A stretch of DNA of 64,000 nt from Zarea fungicola (lineage: Eukaryota > Ascomycota > Sordariomycetes > Hypocreales > Cordycipitaceae), in contig FWCC01000003.1 in NCBI GenBank assembly GCA_900169235.1, positions 1-64,000 on the forward strand. The letters run 5' to 3'. The translations under genes and the position numbers were made by a program. Below, one piece after another: positions 21,719 through 33,646 of this stretch. Within the stretch, counting starts at the first letter, position 1, and each line of letters begins with the position of its first letter. The notes under the pieces were generated by a model. The model saw only the letters and a list, made by a program, of their open reading frames with translations, searched no databases and was not told the origin of the DNA.

Positions 21719-22173
21719 AGGGCGACTTTTTGCTTGAGGAGTCTGGCATGTGGAAATTTTTTTAAACCGGTTTAATTTCAAACGGCGGAAAAAGAAAAAA
21801 GGCCCTTAGTGACCCCGCTGTGTATTTATCTTGATGTTACACGGTGATTACGGGTATATGAAGAAAAAAGGCCCGGGTTGGTCGGCTTCGAGCAATTGCA
21901 TACAGGGACTCTGGATTGGAGTTTTAACGAATAAAAACAAAAATTTCGCCAAACGACGCGGTACTGTGCCTTGTGTGATGTTGACGACGGAATGCAAAAG
22001 GCTGACGGGCTCTCTTCATGATGCTCCAAATGCTTGTATTATGATCCCAAATCTTGAAATTCTAGACGCCGGTGTCCCCAATAATGATTCCATGCCACAT
22101 AAAACCAGTTCCATGATACTCCATATAAGCCTTTCAACGGTATCTAAGGTATCAAGCTCCCACGTTCCCATAT
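21719..22173. other. Convergent 3' interval between RPL28 and CDC7
   Basis: Contains the 3' ends of two convergent genes. No gene or structured terminator was recognised. Confidence 0.55.
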
Positions 22174-23644
22174 CTATGCCTCCAACATGTCCATTTCGTC
22201 ATCTCTCGCCAGCTCTTCCTCTGGCGGCTGGTCAATTCGTAAAAGCTCATGCTCCAGAGCTTCTTCAGCAGTCATGCGCCGACTCGGGTCTAGCTCCATG
22301 CACCTTTCCAAGAAGCGCACGGCCAGCTTTTCCTCGTCGGTCAATGGCTTGTCATCTGTTCGACAGGTGCTCCATAGGATGATTTTTTCCATGGTAAAGC
22401 CTTGCTGTCCGACGGTTGGGATGCTCGTCTCGAAGACGCAGCCGTGGAGCAGACCGGCGGCCTTCATCCTCTTGGATCCAAAGATGGTCGCAATCTCAAT
22501 CATGGCTTCGACATCGTCAGCAGAGTTGAAGAAGGGGAAGCGTTTTGACAAGATAGTCAGTAGAATGACACCAGCCGACCAAATGTCAATGGACGTGGTC
22601 TGCTCTGAGCATTTAAACAGCACTTCGGGTGCTCGAAAGCCTCTGGTTCCCGCTCGATTGGCGCGCCGCGACGGGCGAGTGTCAGATTTAGGATACCCTG
22701 GCTGTGAAGTTGTCGCGGTCTGTGCCCAGACTGAGTTTGCCTGGCGATGCTTGCGTGACTCCCTTGATTCGTGGCAGAGGCAGGGCTTGCTGTCGGACCC
22801 CTCGCGCTCGGCCAATCCAAAGTCCACCAATACACCATGCTGGGTAACGGGGTCGTAAAGAAAGTTGGTGGGCTTTATATCTCTGTGTAAAATTTTGTGC
22901 TCGTGTACGCTTTTCAAGGCTGTAAATAGTGATCGTAGATAGATGGCAATGTCCGTAATGGTCATATCGCGGAAATAGGCGCGAAAATCACCATGGCGAA
23001 AGTACGGCAGAATGGCCACGACTTGGTCTGTCTGACGGAATGCTGTTATGAGTGGGCAGACAGACGGGCATTGGCGTAGATCATGCAAGAGCTCCAGCTC
23101 ATTCAGAATGCGTGCCGGACTCGAGGTAACGTAAATCTTCTTGATTGCCACAAACCGTGGCTTTTTCTTTGTGCGCTGAGAGCTGTGGCTCGAGTTACGT
23201 TTGAGTGGTGGAGGAGTCCATTTGGAACTCTCATCTTCAAAGTCCCAATCATTATCGTAGTGGTCGTAGCGGAGGTCTTCCGCCTTGAAGACAGTAGAGA
23301 ATGTGCCTAGGGGTTGTTAGTATTGCATGTTCTCTTTTCAAGTCGGTTGGGGACGCACCCTCTCCAATGCGCTTGATTAATCGGTATTTATCGTGAAACC
23401 CAGGAAAGTCTCGTTGTAGCTTGTCCATGTCTGCTTGCACACTGTCCTCGATGTTTTCCTCGCCAGAGCTCTCGTCGTATTCGTCCTCGTCCTCTTGCTC
23501 TTCCTCTGCGCCGTCATGGTCGTCTAGAGCTGCAGGATCAAGATCTTCGATGTTGTCGTCATCGAGCATCATTTCCGTCTCCTCGGTAGCGGCGTCCTCA
23601 TGAATGTCAAAGGCATCTGGTCGTGGCTGTATTGTCATGGCCAT
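22174..23644 (-). CDS. CDC7: CDC7-type (Hsk1) replication-initiation kinase
   Basis: The model is complement(join(22174..23306,23359..23644)), giving 472 residues. The 52-nt intron splits the glycine loop and rejoins as GEGTFSTV (94-101). The first 75 residues are strongly acidic. Further landmarks are VAIKK (K151), HRDIKPTNF (236-244), DFGLAE from D257, and GTRGFRAPEVLFK. A CDC7-like insertion of roughly 45 residues rich in basic and polar residues sits between DFG and APE. CDC7 with its Dbf4-type partner phosphorylates MCM helicase subunits at licensed origins in the nucleus. The length is close to the yeast enzyme. It is divergent from the condensin subunit gene. Confidence 0.93.
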
Positions 23645-24095
23645 TGCGACGAGTTTGGACGAGGCTAGTATACCTTACTTGACGCGCCAATGCTAGTTTT
23701 TTCAAGTTCAGAATCAAGTCAATAGGAAAGTATCCCAACAGTACGACGCCCTTTGTCTGTAACCGTTTTTAGCCAGCCCGCGGCGCGGTTCTATCTCTAC
23801 CTAGTGGTTTGTGGTCGGTGTTTAGACGCGCCCTAGTCCGATGCCCGCCCCCACCAAACCAATTTAGGTGGGCAGCGCGTCCAAACAAAACAAAAACACT
23901 GGTTGCCCAGGGACCTCGACACTATCATCAGCATTTCACGGCTTGCGCAACAAAGCACGGTTTCTCATCAGGGCCAAGCTGGCACAGGCAAGATACTAAC
24001 TACGCAGGGAAACCATCTTTAATAAAATTGGACCGTGTTTGACCCCAACCAAAGATATAGCACTCGCCGTTGCGCGCAGTGACATAAACATCAAC
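23645..24095. promoter_or_regulatory. Divergent promoter region of CDC7 and condensin subunit genes
   Basis: A 451-bp stretch separates two cell-cycle genes transcribed away from each other. The strings acgcgcc (near 23680 and 23826) resemble MluI-type ACGCG cores used by cell-cycle factors, but no site was tested. Confidence 0.5.
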
Positions 24096-27000
24096 ATGGC
24101 GACAATCAACTTCGATATCAATGATGCGCTCAAGCATTACATGTCAGATCCTACGGCTATTCCGACGCCGGAAGCCGATGGATCCCTGTTTGACTGTGAA
24201 AATGAGCCCGAGGCTCTCACGGCCCAGGTCATCAACCCGGTGCTGAATCCAATCGTGGATTCCATCGCTGATAACCCAGACGCGATTATGCGGGCAACCA
24301 ACATGGACTCGCTGCAGTTTTTGCTAAAGTTGGTCTTGTCCTCTGCTGTTTTACTTTTGGCCGCAGCATTTGAATTCTTGGTGCAGCTCATGCTAACTTT
24401 TTTCTGCACTAACTAGATATACACAATCCATCTCCCCGCACACTCTCAGCAAGATCTTTGATGTAGTCATGAGCGGTCTTAGTGCTGAGGCCGATGCGGT
24501 TAACAACGATATCGACTCGGCCGATGAGCAAGAAGCCATCGCCCATCATAAGCAGCTGCTCGAGATATACGCCTTTCTGTTGCAGTGGACCATTGCTGGC
24601 GTGGAAGCCAAGGCCGCCGAGAAGTCGTCTACAGCTCCTCTTGCGCGCGGCCGCGCGAAGCCCAAGAAGGGCGCGGCCAAGGAGGAAGTATGGGACTCTG
24701 CTGCACAACTTCAAGCAGCTCTGGATGTCATGTGCAAGGTCTTGAAACTGAAACTGTCCAAAATCTTCCTAACAACGAGCGAACGCGACACCTTCATCAG
24801 CCTTCTCACTCGTCCAGTGTACATGGTTCTTGAAAGTGAACAGCGAGTAAAGACGACTGCCATTCGCATGCACAGTTTCAAGGTTCTCTGTATGGCTGTC
24901 AAGCACCATGGACATGGCTACGGTACGTATCACCGATGCCTGGGCATACATGTATACTAATCGATGCAGCTGCCCAAATCAACGTCATGCAGAACCTCAC
25001 ATACTTTGAGCACCTATCGGAACCAATGGCCGAATTCCTTCACATTCTAGCGGATACCTACGACTACCCCCAACTTGCAGATGAAGTCTTGAGAGAACTA
25101 AGTAACAAGGAATTCAACTCCAACGACACCAAGGGTCCCAAGTCCGTCTCGACGTTTATTGCCAAAATATCAGAATTGGCTCCCAGAATTGTCATTAAGC
25201 AAATGACCATGCTTGCTAAGCAGCTTGATAGCGAGGTATGAGGATATGTAATGCAGGTTTGCGAGTAAAGCTGACCATGACAGTCATATACCCTTCGCTG
25301 TGCTCTTATTGAGGTGTGTGGTAATATGATTGCGCACTTGAGTATCCAAGATGAGCGTAGTGAAAATCACAAGTCTCAACTGAATGCATTCTTTGATGTT
25401 CTGGAGGAGCGATTTCTCGACATCAACCCTTACTGCCGATGCCGCGCTCTGCAAGTTTATATGAAGCTCTGTGACCTCGAGCAAAAGTTTCCCAAGAGAC
25501 GGCAGAAGGCGGCTGAGTTGGCCTGCCGCAGTTTGGAAGATAAGAGCAGCAATGTCCGAAGAAACGCGATCAAACTTCTCGGTACTCTGATCAAGAGTCA
25601 TCCCTTTACAGTCATGCATGGAGCTCAGTTGTCCAGGAAGGAGTGGCAAGAACGGCACGACAAGGTGGAAGAAGAGCTAAATGCCCTCAAGCCACCACCA
25701 GGCATGCCTGGATTTGGAGGCGAGAATGCTGACGGCAGTGCTGAAGAAGGGCTCCTCGACGACCAGACACAAATTGAATCGCCCACGAAGCCATCAGAGA
25801 TGACTGATGAGCAGAAGATTGCTACAATCAAGAAGGCTCAAGAGGAAGCTGCTACTGGTGAGGCTATTGAAAAGCTCACTCTGACCAGGAGATACTATAA
25901 CGAAGCTCTCAAGTTTATTGATGTCCTTCACGATGCCACCGGGATTATTTGCCAGCTTCTCGGGTCGCGCAACAAGAGCGAGGTCATCGAGGCTATCGAC
26001 TACTTTGAGATTGGCGATGCATACAATATTGAGCAGAACAAGCTTGGCATTCGCCGCATGTTGCGACTCATCTGGACAAAGGGCAACAGCGACGAAGGCA
26101 AGGGCGTCCAGACTCACTTGATCGAGTGCTACAGACGCCTCTTCTTCGAGGCTCCCGAGTCTTTTAGCCCCAACGATGCTTCGAATTACATTGCCCGCAA
26201 CATGATCAGTCTGACATTTGGCGCAACCTCTGCAGAGCTGACGTCCCTGGAGCAGCTCCTGGCAACCATGATGAAGGGGGGCATCATTCCCGATGCCGTC
26301 GTTTCCAAGCTGTGGCAGGTGTACGGCGTTCAGAAGCGCGATATCTCCAAGACACAACGTCGCGGTGCCATTATTGTCCTAGGCATGCTTGCGACGGCTA
26401 ATCCGGAGATTGTTATCGGTGAGATTGAGACTATGCTCCGAACCGGTTTGGGAATCCACGGTCGCAACGACCTACAGCTCGCCAAATACACATGCATTGC
26501 TCTCAGGCGCATCAACCCCCTCGGCCGCAACGCCAAGGACTCCAATGTCAAATTTTCGCGCCTACCAAATGATCATGCCGTTTGCATCCGCCTGGCTGGC
26601 ATTACCGAGGTGCAGGCGGAAAGCAAGGAGTGGTACGGAGTGGCAGAGCAGGCAATCAATGCCATTTACGCCGTATCCAAGCATCCAGACACGCTGTGCT
26701 CGGATATTATTCGTCGCAAAACAAGGCACGTATTTAGCACCTCTCAATCTCGGCCAGCCTCGCGTGACGAGACTCAAGCTCTTCCCGACATGACGATGAT
26801 GGATAAGCCCCGCAAACGGGACAACGCAGTTGCCCTCTCGCAGCTTCTATTTATTGTTGGCCACGTGGCTATCAAGCAGATTGTACATCTGGAGCTCTGC
26901 GAACTCGATTTCAAGCGTAGAAAGCAGGAAAAGGAAAAACAGGCAGCGGCTGAAAAGGAGAAGGAAAAGGAAGAAGGTGACGAGCTGGACCTCATTGGCG

Positions 27001-27868
27001 GAACAACTGAGGATGACTTTACAGAGGCGATGACGCACATTCGCGAGCGAGAGCTGTTGTATGGACCAAGCTCGCTGCTGGCAACCTTTGGGCCGCTGGT
27101 GTCTGAGGTGTGTGCCAACAACATCACATATGCCGACAAGGGGCTACAGGCTGCGGCAACGTTGTGCCTGGCCAAGTTGATGTGCGTCTCGTCAGAGTAC
27201 TGCGAAACGAACCTAGAGCTATTGATTACCATTATGGAGCGTTCGCCCGACGCAACGGTTCGTTCGAATGCTGTCATTGCACTTGGTGATATGGCAGTCT
27301 GCTTCAACCACCTGATTGACGAGAATACGGACTTTTTGTACCGACGACTTGCCGATAACGAGGTGTCTGTCAAGCGAACTTGTCTCATGACGCTGACTTT
27401 CCTTATCCTGGCAGGTCAAGTCAAGGTCAAGGGTCAGCTAGGCGAGATGGCCAAGTGCCTGGAGGACGAGGATCGCAGAATTGCCGATCTGGCGAGAATG
27501 TTCTTCACTGAGCTCAGCACCAAGGACAATGCCGTGTACAACCACTTTGTCGACATGTTTAGTCTGCTTAGTGCGGGCAACATGGATGAGGATAGCTTCA
27601 AGAGGATTGTCAAGTTTTTGCTTGGCTTTGTCGAAAAGGTATGTGGAGTAGTGGCAAGTAGTTGTCGACGAAGTGCGAGTGCTAACAACACGTGTAGGAC
27701 AAGCATGCGAAGCAGCTCGCAGAGAAGCTGGCAGCCAGGCTTGGCCGTTGCGATACAGAGCGACAGTGGAACGACGTGGCATATGCGCTGGGCCTGCTGC
27801 CGCATAAAAACGAAGACATTACAAAGATGGTGTCTGACGGGTTTAAGCTGGTGCAGGCCGCTGCTTAA
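24096..27868 (+). CDS. YCS4: Condensin complex subunit 1 (CND1/YCS4/CAP-D2)
   Basis: The model is join(24096..24328,24417..24922,24970..25235,25284..27638,27698..27868), giving 1176 residues, the length usual for this family. The protein is a HEAT-repeat non-SMC subunit of condensin, needed for mitotic chromosome condensation. Conserved stretches include MHSFKVLCMAVKHHGHGY, the segment LDINPYCRCRALQVYMKLC in exon 4, and RSNAVIALGDMAVCFNHLI with the following HEAT repeats. A Lys/Glu-rich linker lies near residue 920-945. The introns are 47-88 nt; the first uses a GTTGGT donor. Residues encoded by the last exon end in DGFKLVQAAA. It follows a divergent CDC7 gene. Confidence 0.94.
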
Positions 27869-29884
27869 ATAATGAGGCTTTTTGTATATACATGATGATC
27901 ATGGGCTGTTGAAGATTCGATGTGTCGATTTGTTTTCTTTTGCGAATATTTTATTTTACGGGTAGACGATTTAATGGAAAGATGATGATTCGCCAACCAC
28001 ATTGTGATGCACCTTGTGATGGCGTCTACATAGTGGATACCGTGACGGAGCAACCAGCAAGGCCGAATCATCTAAGGGTATGAGCAACTACAGTGTTAGC
28101 CGAACAAGGAAATAATGAAACAACCCGAGGGTACCTCCCAAAACTCAGTAGCATTTACCTCGTGATTTTTGATGCAAGCGACTCGTAGGCATAGAGATGT
28201 ACGTTTGGTTGTTAAAGTACAGGGTAGGCTGGGGTATTGACGTCAATGGCCCTGCTCACATCAAGGCCCCCCCGTCGAGATGATGCGGATTCAAATTGCA
28301 CCATTCCATTATAAGGTGCAGCATGGCAATATGGGAAGGCTGGATGTTTTACAATTCACTAGCCAAACTTCACACTCCATTCGAGTCTAGTAACAGGTAG
28401 CAGGGTTGAAATGGAACAATACTAGGCTAGGTAGATTTCGACAGGCAGTCACATAACAGACGTGGGGGGGTTGACGACCGACGACCATAACGGTGGAAAT
28501 CGGCAAATCGGTAGTTTCAACTACTTCACAACCAGTTTTTGAGGGTGATTGGCTTCCTTTGTTGATGACTCGCAGAGCGTGCAGAGCCCACTGGGAGCTT
28601 TTGAAAAGCTAGCGTAACAGCCTGGTACACCAAGTGGCTCCGTACCCTGCTTGGTTGGACGACTCTACGTCCGTGCTTCCTGACAGAGAAACGAAACGGG
28701 AAGGCTCATTATAAAAGTGTTTCAACCCTGGGGAAAAAAAACGAAGGAAAAAAAACACTCGATGACTGACAACGCTGTGACTCTAGGGACAATAGTCAAC
28801 ACTCGTTCTTGGCCGACTACATCGCCAGTCACGTGTACAGCCACATCCTACAGGCAGCAGCCACCGACACCAGCCTCACCCCCTCATTATCAAATCGCAC
28901 GCAAACATAACGGATAATGGACAGCGGACAGACGCCACAAACGGACAAGGAAAACAAAGCAAAAAAAAGCCAACGGTACCCCGGCTCGCCAGGCTGGGCT
29001 CCCAAAACAGAGACACGAACCACCCACAAACAGCAGCTCCCATTTTCAAGCTATTATTATTTCCTGCTACTCCATAGTTGGACGCAGGCATAGCTCCCTT
29101 CGCAGCCAGCACCCCCCACCCCCACCAGCCCTAGCCTGCAGCCAGACGTACGAATACAGGAGGCGAACCCCACTGGCGCCCACTGGGCCACTGGCGGCGC
29201 ACAGCTACTAAAGTGGACGCTTCGCCCACCCCAAATCTCGCGCCAGCCCGCTTCATCCCAGTCCAGCCGCTTCCGGGTAAGTTTGCTGTTGCTTTAATAG
29301 CAAGCTCTTTTTTTTTTTTCCTTTTCCCTTCCAAGGCTTGCAGCTGCCTGGTTCTTTATTTTGCACAAAGCTCCACCAAATCTTCCTTCGCAAACCATCT
29401 CCCCCCGGCTCCAAAAAAATCACACCAACCACGACAAACAGAATCCCCCGGCATTGGCCCGCAGCCCGCGTCGCATCTCGCATAATCGCTGCGCCATCAA
29501 ACTTAGGCTCCCCGTGTATTGCTTGGGTGAATTGATAGCTACTCGGCGCGTTTATTTGCTTTCGCACGCCATTGCACGCATCTGCAACCAACCACCACGA
29601 ACCTTTTGTTGATCTGCGGCCCAAACTGGGGTGCCATGGGCAGCGTCGGAAAGCATCCCAACCGCGCAAACTACAATCCAGCAGGGGAGCAAAAGTAGTG
29701 GCTCGAACTGTACGTGTCCATCGCTGACGCAGTCAAGGAGAAATCATTGACGTTTCGTCGCGACATCGGAGCATACATCAGCTAACTCAGACTCACGCCT
29801 GCAGGATCCGGCTGGCCGCCAAACCATCACGCAATCGGCGCCTCCGGACAGTGTCCCTCTCCCAACCACCACATAAACGGCACA
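27869..29884. other. 2-kb interval with the FCP1 leader
   Basis: No protein gene is supported. The right half (from about 28,900) is unusually CT-rich on the plus strand and probably holds the promoter and long leader of FCP1. A GTACGT donor near 29710 and a CTGCAG acceptor near 29807 could flank a leader intron. A small ATG frame at 29636 is a possible upstream ORF. Confidence 0.45.
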
Positions 29885-32209
29885 ATGTACGACAAGGTCG
29901 TATCGCTAGGCTCCCGCCTGCGCTACCCCATTACAATCACAAAGCTCGTCAAGTCACCGGGCGACACAATAAAGAAGCAGGAAAACATTATAGAATACAA
30001 GTTTTTCTGGCGGCGCAAAGTCGGCGACGACACCTGGGTCGACGAGACCACCTACACCGAGTTTGACAGCCCGGCCGAAGGCAAGCTCAAGGAATGGCGC
30101 ATCCACGAGGGCCAGGTCATTGCCGCCGACATGCCCTGCATGACAGTCGAGGAGGCCTGCGGCCACGAGGTGCAAATACAGGGCATGTGCAGTCTCTGCG
30201 GTGCCGACATGACCGAGACCAACTGGGCCGCAGAGAAGCGCGATTCCGAGCGAGCCATGATCAACATGACCCACGACCAGACTGGCCTCATGGTTAGTGA
30301 GAGCGTTGCCAGGAAAGCCGAACACGATACCCAGAAGCGACTGCTCCGTCAGCGCAAGCTTAGCCTCGTCGTCGACTTGGACCAGACCATTATCCACGCC
30401 TGCATCGAACCCACAGTCGGTGAATGGCAGCGCGACCCATCGAACCCGAATCATAGCGCCGTCAGGGACGTCAGGAGCTTCCAGCTCAACGACGATGGCC
30501 CCCGCGGCCTTGCACTCGGCTGCACCTATTACATCAAGCTACGACCTGGTCTGAAGGATTTCCTCGAAGAAGTTGCCAAAATGTACGAGCTACACGTCTA
30601 CACCATGGGTACCCGTGCATACGCCTTCAACATTGCCAAGATTGTCGACCCAGACAAAAAACTATTCGGAAATCGCGTCATTAGCCGAGACGAGAACGGC
30701 AGCATCACCTCCAAGAGCTTGCACCGACTGTTCCCCGTCAGTACCGACATGGTCGTCATCATTGACGACCGCGCCGACGTGTGGCCCAGGAACCGGGCAA
30801 ATCTCATCAAAGTTGTGCCCTATGACTTTTTCAAAGGCATTGGCGATATCAACGGCAGCTTCTTACCCAAGCGTCAGGACATCTTGCCTGCACCAGCCAA
30901 GCCCAATGGCACCGCTGCGACCACTCCCGCTGATGACCCGACGAAAAAAGCGTCGCCCATTGAAGAGCTTGCGCGTATTAGCCAAGATTCCAGCCTCGAA
31001 GACCAAGCCGCCGAGCAGGAAAAATCGTTGGAGAAGCAATTAACCGACCGGCCGCTGCTGCATATGCAGGAGCAGCTGGACAAGGAGGATGAAAAGACAG
31101 CCCAGGAAGCGGATAATGGAGATGCGGCGACCGCACCAATCCAGCGCCACAATGTGCTTAGCGACGATGACGAGGAGCTAGTTGCCCTGCAAGACCATCT
31201 AACAGATATTCACACCTCCTTTTACGATACATATGACCGCAGGCGAGAAGAACGCAAGCAGTCGGAGCCAACCCACCCCCCCAGCCACAGCAACGCACGC
31301 CGCAGGTCTTCCGTAGACGATGGTGTGGATCTATCCATGGTACCCGACGTCGGTGATATCCTAGACGAGATAAAGTCGAATGTGCTCTCTGGCTTGGTTA
31401 TTGTCTTGTCTGGCTTAGTCCCGCTTGGTGTCCCGGTTGAAGAGTCCGAAATAGGTATGCAGGCTCAAAGCTTTGGCGCTCAGGTGTTAAATGTGGTATC
31501 GAAGCGTGTCACACACCTGGTTGTTTCCACATCAACACCACGCACAAACAAGGTCCAACAGGCGGCCAAGATTGCAAGCATCAAAATCGTCAACCAAAAC
31601 TGGCTCACAGACTGCCTGAGCCAATGGCGACGGCTGGATGAGAGACCATACTACCTCCCCATTCTAGACGCAGACCGCGAAGTGTCAAACGACACGACCG
31701 AGCCTGTGTCTGAAGCAGAAGAGGCGGACACCGAAACGAAGGACCTCAAGGACTTTGACTGGGACATGGCGGACAAGGACCTGCAAGACTTTTTGGACGA
31801 CGATGAGGAGGATGACTCGGAGGTGGATTACGGCGACGAGTCGCAGACCGAAAATGCAACCGGAAACGAGAGCGACGCCTCGGATAGCTCACGAAAACAG
31901 GGTGTCAAGCGCAAAGCAGCCGACGCACGGGGTGACGACGGCGATTCCGATACGGATGGAAGTGTTGCCAGTGAGAGCGTGCTAGCTAAAAAGCAGCGCA
32001 TATCACGAAGCCGCGGCACATCAGCTTTGCGATCTGTGCAATCATCAAACGATAACCTCGACGCCGCCAAGCCCCAGAACGGAGACTCGGCCGACCACAA
32101 TGGTCAGCAAGGGGAAGCAGGCGAGGTAGAAGAGGAGTTTGACTTTGACGAGGCAGACTTGGAGCGAGACTTGTTGGCTGAGCTAGAGCTAGTCGGCGGC
32201 GCGGATTAA
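29885..32209 (+). CDS. FCP1: RNA polymerase II CTD phosphatase FCP1
   Basis: The single-exon gene encodes 774 residues. FCP1 removes phosphates from the C-terminal domain of the largest RNA polymerase II subunit, recycling the enzyme. The N-terminus is the biotinyl-like fold typical of FCP1, with CGHEVQIQGMCSLCG following. The FCPH catalytic domain carries VVDLDQTIIHA, where D164 and D166 are the expected phospho-acceptor and general-acid aspartates, and IIDDRADVW near residue 295. A BRCT domain spans about 499-592 and includes VTHLVVS and NWLTDCLSQW. The tail is very acidic and ends in a repeated Glu/Asp-Phe motif (EEEFDFDEADLERDLLAELE), as in FCP1 proteins that bind TFIIF. The ATG follows a likely leader and directly precedes the conserved domain. 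Confidence 0.95.
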   Translation: MYDKVVSLGSRLRYPITITKLVKSPGDTIKKQENIIEYKFFWRRKVGDDTWVDETTYTEFDSPAEGKLKEWRIHEGQVIAADMPCMTVEEACGHEVQIQGMCSLCGADMTETNWAAEKRDSERAMINMTHDQTGLMVSESVARKAEHDTQKRLLRQRKLSLVVDLDQTIIHACIEPTVGEWQRDPSNPNHSAVRDVRSFQLNDDGPRGLALGCTYYIKLRPGLKDFLEEVAKMYELHVYTMGTRAYAFNIAKIVDPDKKLFGNRVISRDENGSITSKSLHRLFPVSTDMVVIIDDRADVWPRNRANLIKVVPYDFFKGIGDINGSFLPKRQDILPAPAKPNGTAATTPADDPTKKASPIEELARISQDSSLEDQAAEQEKSLEKQLTDRPLLHMQEQLDKEDEKTAQEADNGDAATAPIQRHNVLSDDDEELVALQDHLTDIHTSFYDTYDRRREERKQSEPTHPPSHSNARRRSSVDDGVDLSMVPDVGDILDEIKSNVLSGLVIVLSGLVPLGVPVEESEIGMQAQSFGAQVLNVVSKRVTHLVVSTSTPRTNKVQQAAKIASIKIVNQNWLTDCLSQWRRLDERPYYLPILDADREVSNDTTEPVSEAEEADTETKDLKDFDWDMADKDLQDFLDDDEEDDSEVDYGDESQTENATGNESDASDSSRKQGVKRKAADARGDDGDSDTDGSVASESVLAKKQRISRSRGTSALRSVQSSNDNLDAAKPQNGDSADHNGQQGEAGEVEEEFDFDEADLERDLLAELELVGGAD

Positions 32210-33646
32210 AAGAGGGAATGAGTTTCTTTCAAATCATCTTGTTTTACCATTGGCAAGCGTGTTTTGCCCTGTTTTGATTTCACACTCACTCATGTTGGTT
32301 GCCTTTCGGCTTTGTGGGTTTCAATTCTTCTTTTCCAATTTCCCTTTGGGTATTTGTTATTTTGTCAGCGTCTGAATATATAGGGCGAATATCGGCATTC
32401 ATATGGTGTTTTTGGCAGTGTATTACAGCAGACCATGGGGGGGACTTTGTATCATGGATCATGGATACCTTTACTTGTACCTATCTCGACGGATTAGGCG
32501 CACATTTAGCTTAAATGTATTTGACCCTTTTTTTTTTTGACGAGTTCTGTGTTCTTGTGCTCTCTTGGCCAATGGCGGTGCCGCCAAAGTGTGCATGTGT
32601 AAGAACTTACGAGCTGTGCAAGGACTTTTACTGCAGATGAATTAGCCTGGGTAACAGCCCAAAACACAAGACAAGCAAGCTGTAAGGCTGTTGTTCAAAC
32701 CCGCAGGCAGCATCTGTATATGAATCTGATTAATCTGTTAAAAAAATAAACATAGAGCGGGCGGGGATGGGGTGTAGTATATTGTGTACTTCAGAAGCTT
32801 GCCAGATGATTGATGGGAAATCAACTTCCAACGAGCAGCTTCTTTTGGTACGAGGAGTTGACACTAGTAGAAATTAAGTAATCGAAATCGGCGTCCCTGC
32901 TTATGCACTGTAAGCTTGACACCGATCGAGCAAGAAAACGGAGTAATAAAGAGGAGCGACTTAATCTTATGGAGAGGTTGTCATAACTTTACTGAGGCGG
33001 GATTCTCAATGTGGAATTGGGTATACGGGATAGTATGTTATCGCGCACTAACAAAAGTATATTATACAGAAGCGTGACCTAGATATTCCTAGATAATACA
33101 GGACTGCTGGAATAGCCTACTCCCGATGAGTGAGACGCCGGGATTTGGAGCCGCAACGCTGACCCCATGTCCCTGCGGCCCGCGCGAGTATTAAAGTAAA
33201 AATAAATGAGACTGAGGTGAGAGAAGGTAATAAAGTCGGTGAAATCCCATCATAAGCCGACTATTCCATTCTGGTTTACCCAAAAACCTGGGAGCTTGTT
33301 CTATAAACGCATCTAGCAACCCCGACGTGGCGGCAGGGGCGGCGGAAACGGGATCATGTACAGATATGCATGGCACACACACCACATGCCAGGCTGTATA
33401 TAAAGACGAACTGCTCCAACTTTATTTTACCTTTGCCGAATAATAAAAAAGGTTCTATGGAGGGGAAATAGAACAAACAAAGAATCTGCATAATATTCAA
33501 CAAACTCGAATTCTATTCCAACATATAGACCACGCGCTACCAACAAAGACATTTCCCGTAACTGGCTTGGCAAGAACAAGAAAACGTAGTATTCGGGCTT
33601 GAGCATTTAAAATCCGATTTAAATAAACGGGTGTGTCCCCTTGATC
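32210..33646. other. Intergenic interval between FCP1 and the SDR gene
   Basis: Contains the FCP1 3' region and the SDR promoter with a TATA element. No gene is supported. A box-B-like string around 33150 on the minus strand does not fit a tRNA. Confidence 0.55.
33397..33405 (+). promoter_or_regulatory. TATA box upstream of the SDR gene
   Basis: TATATAAAG lies about 240 nt upstream of the SDR start codon at 33647. The distance allows a leader of about 200 nt. Confidence 0.5.
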
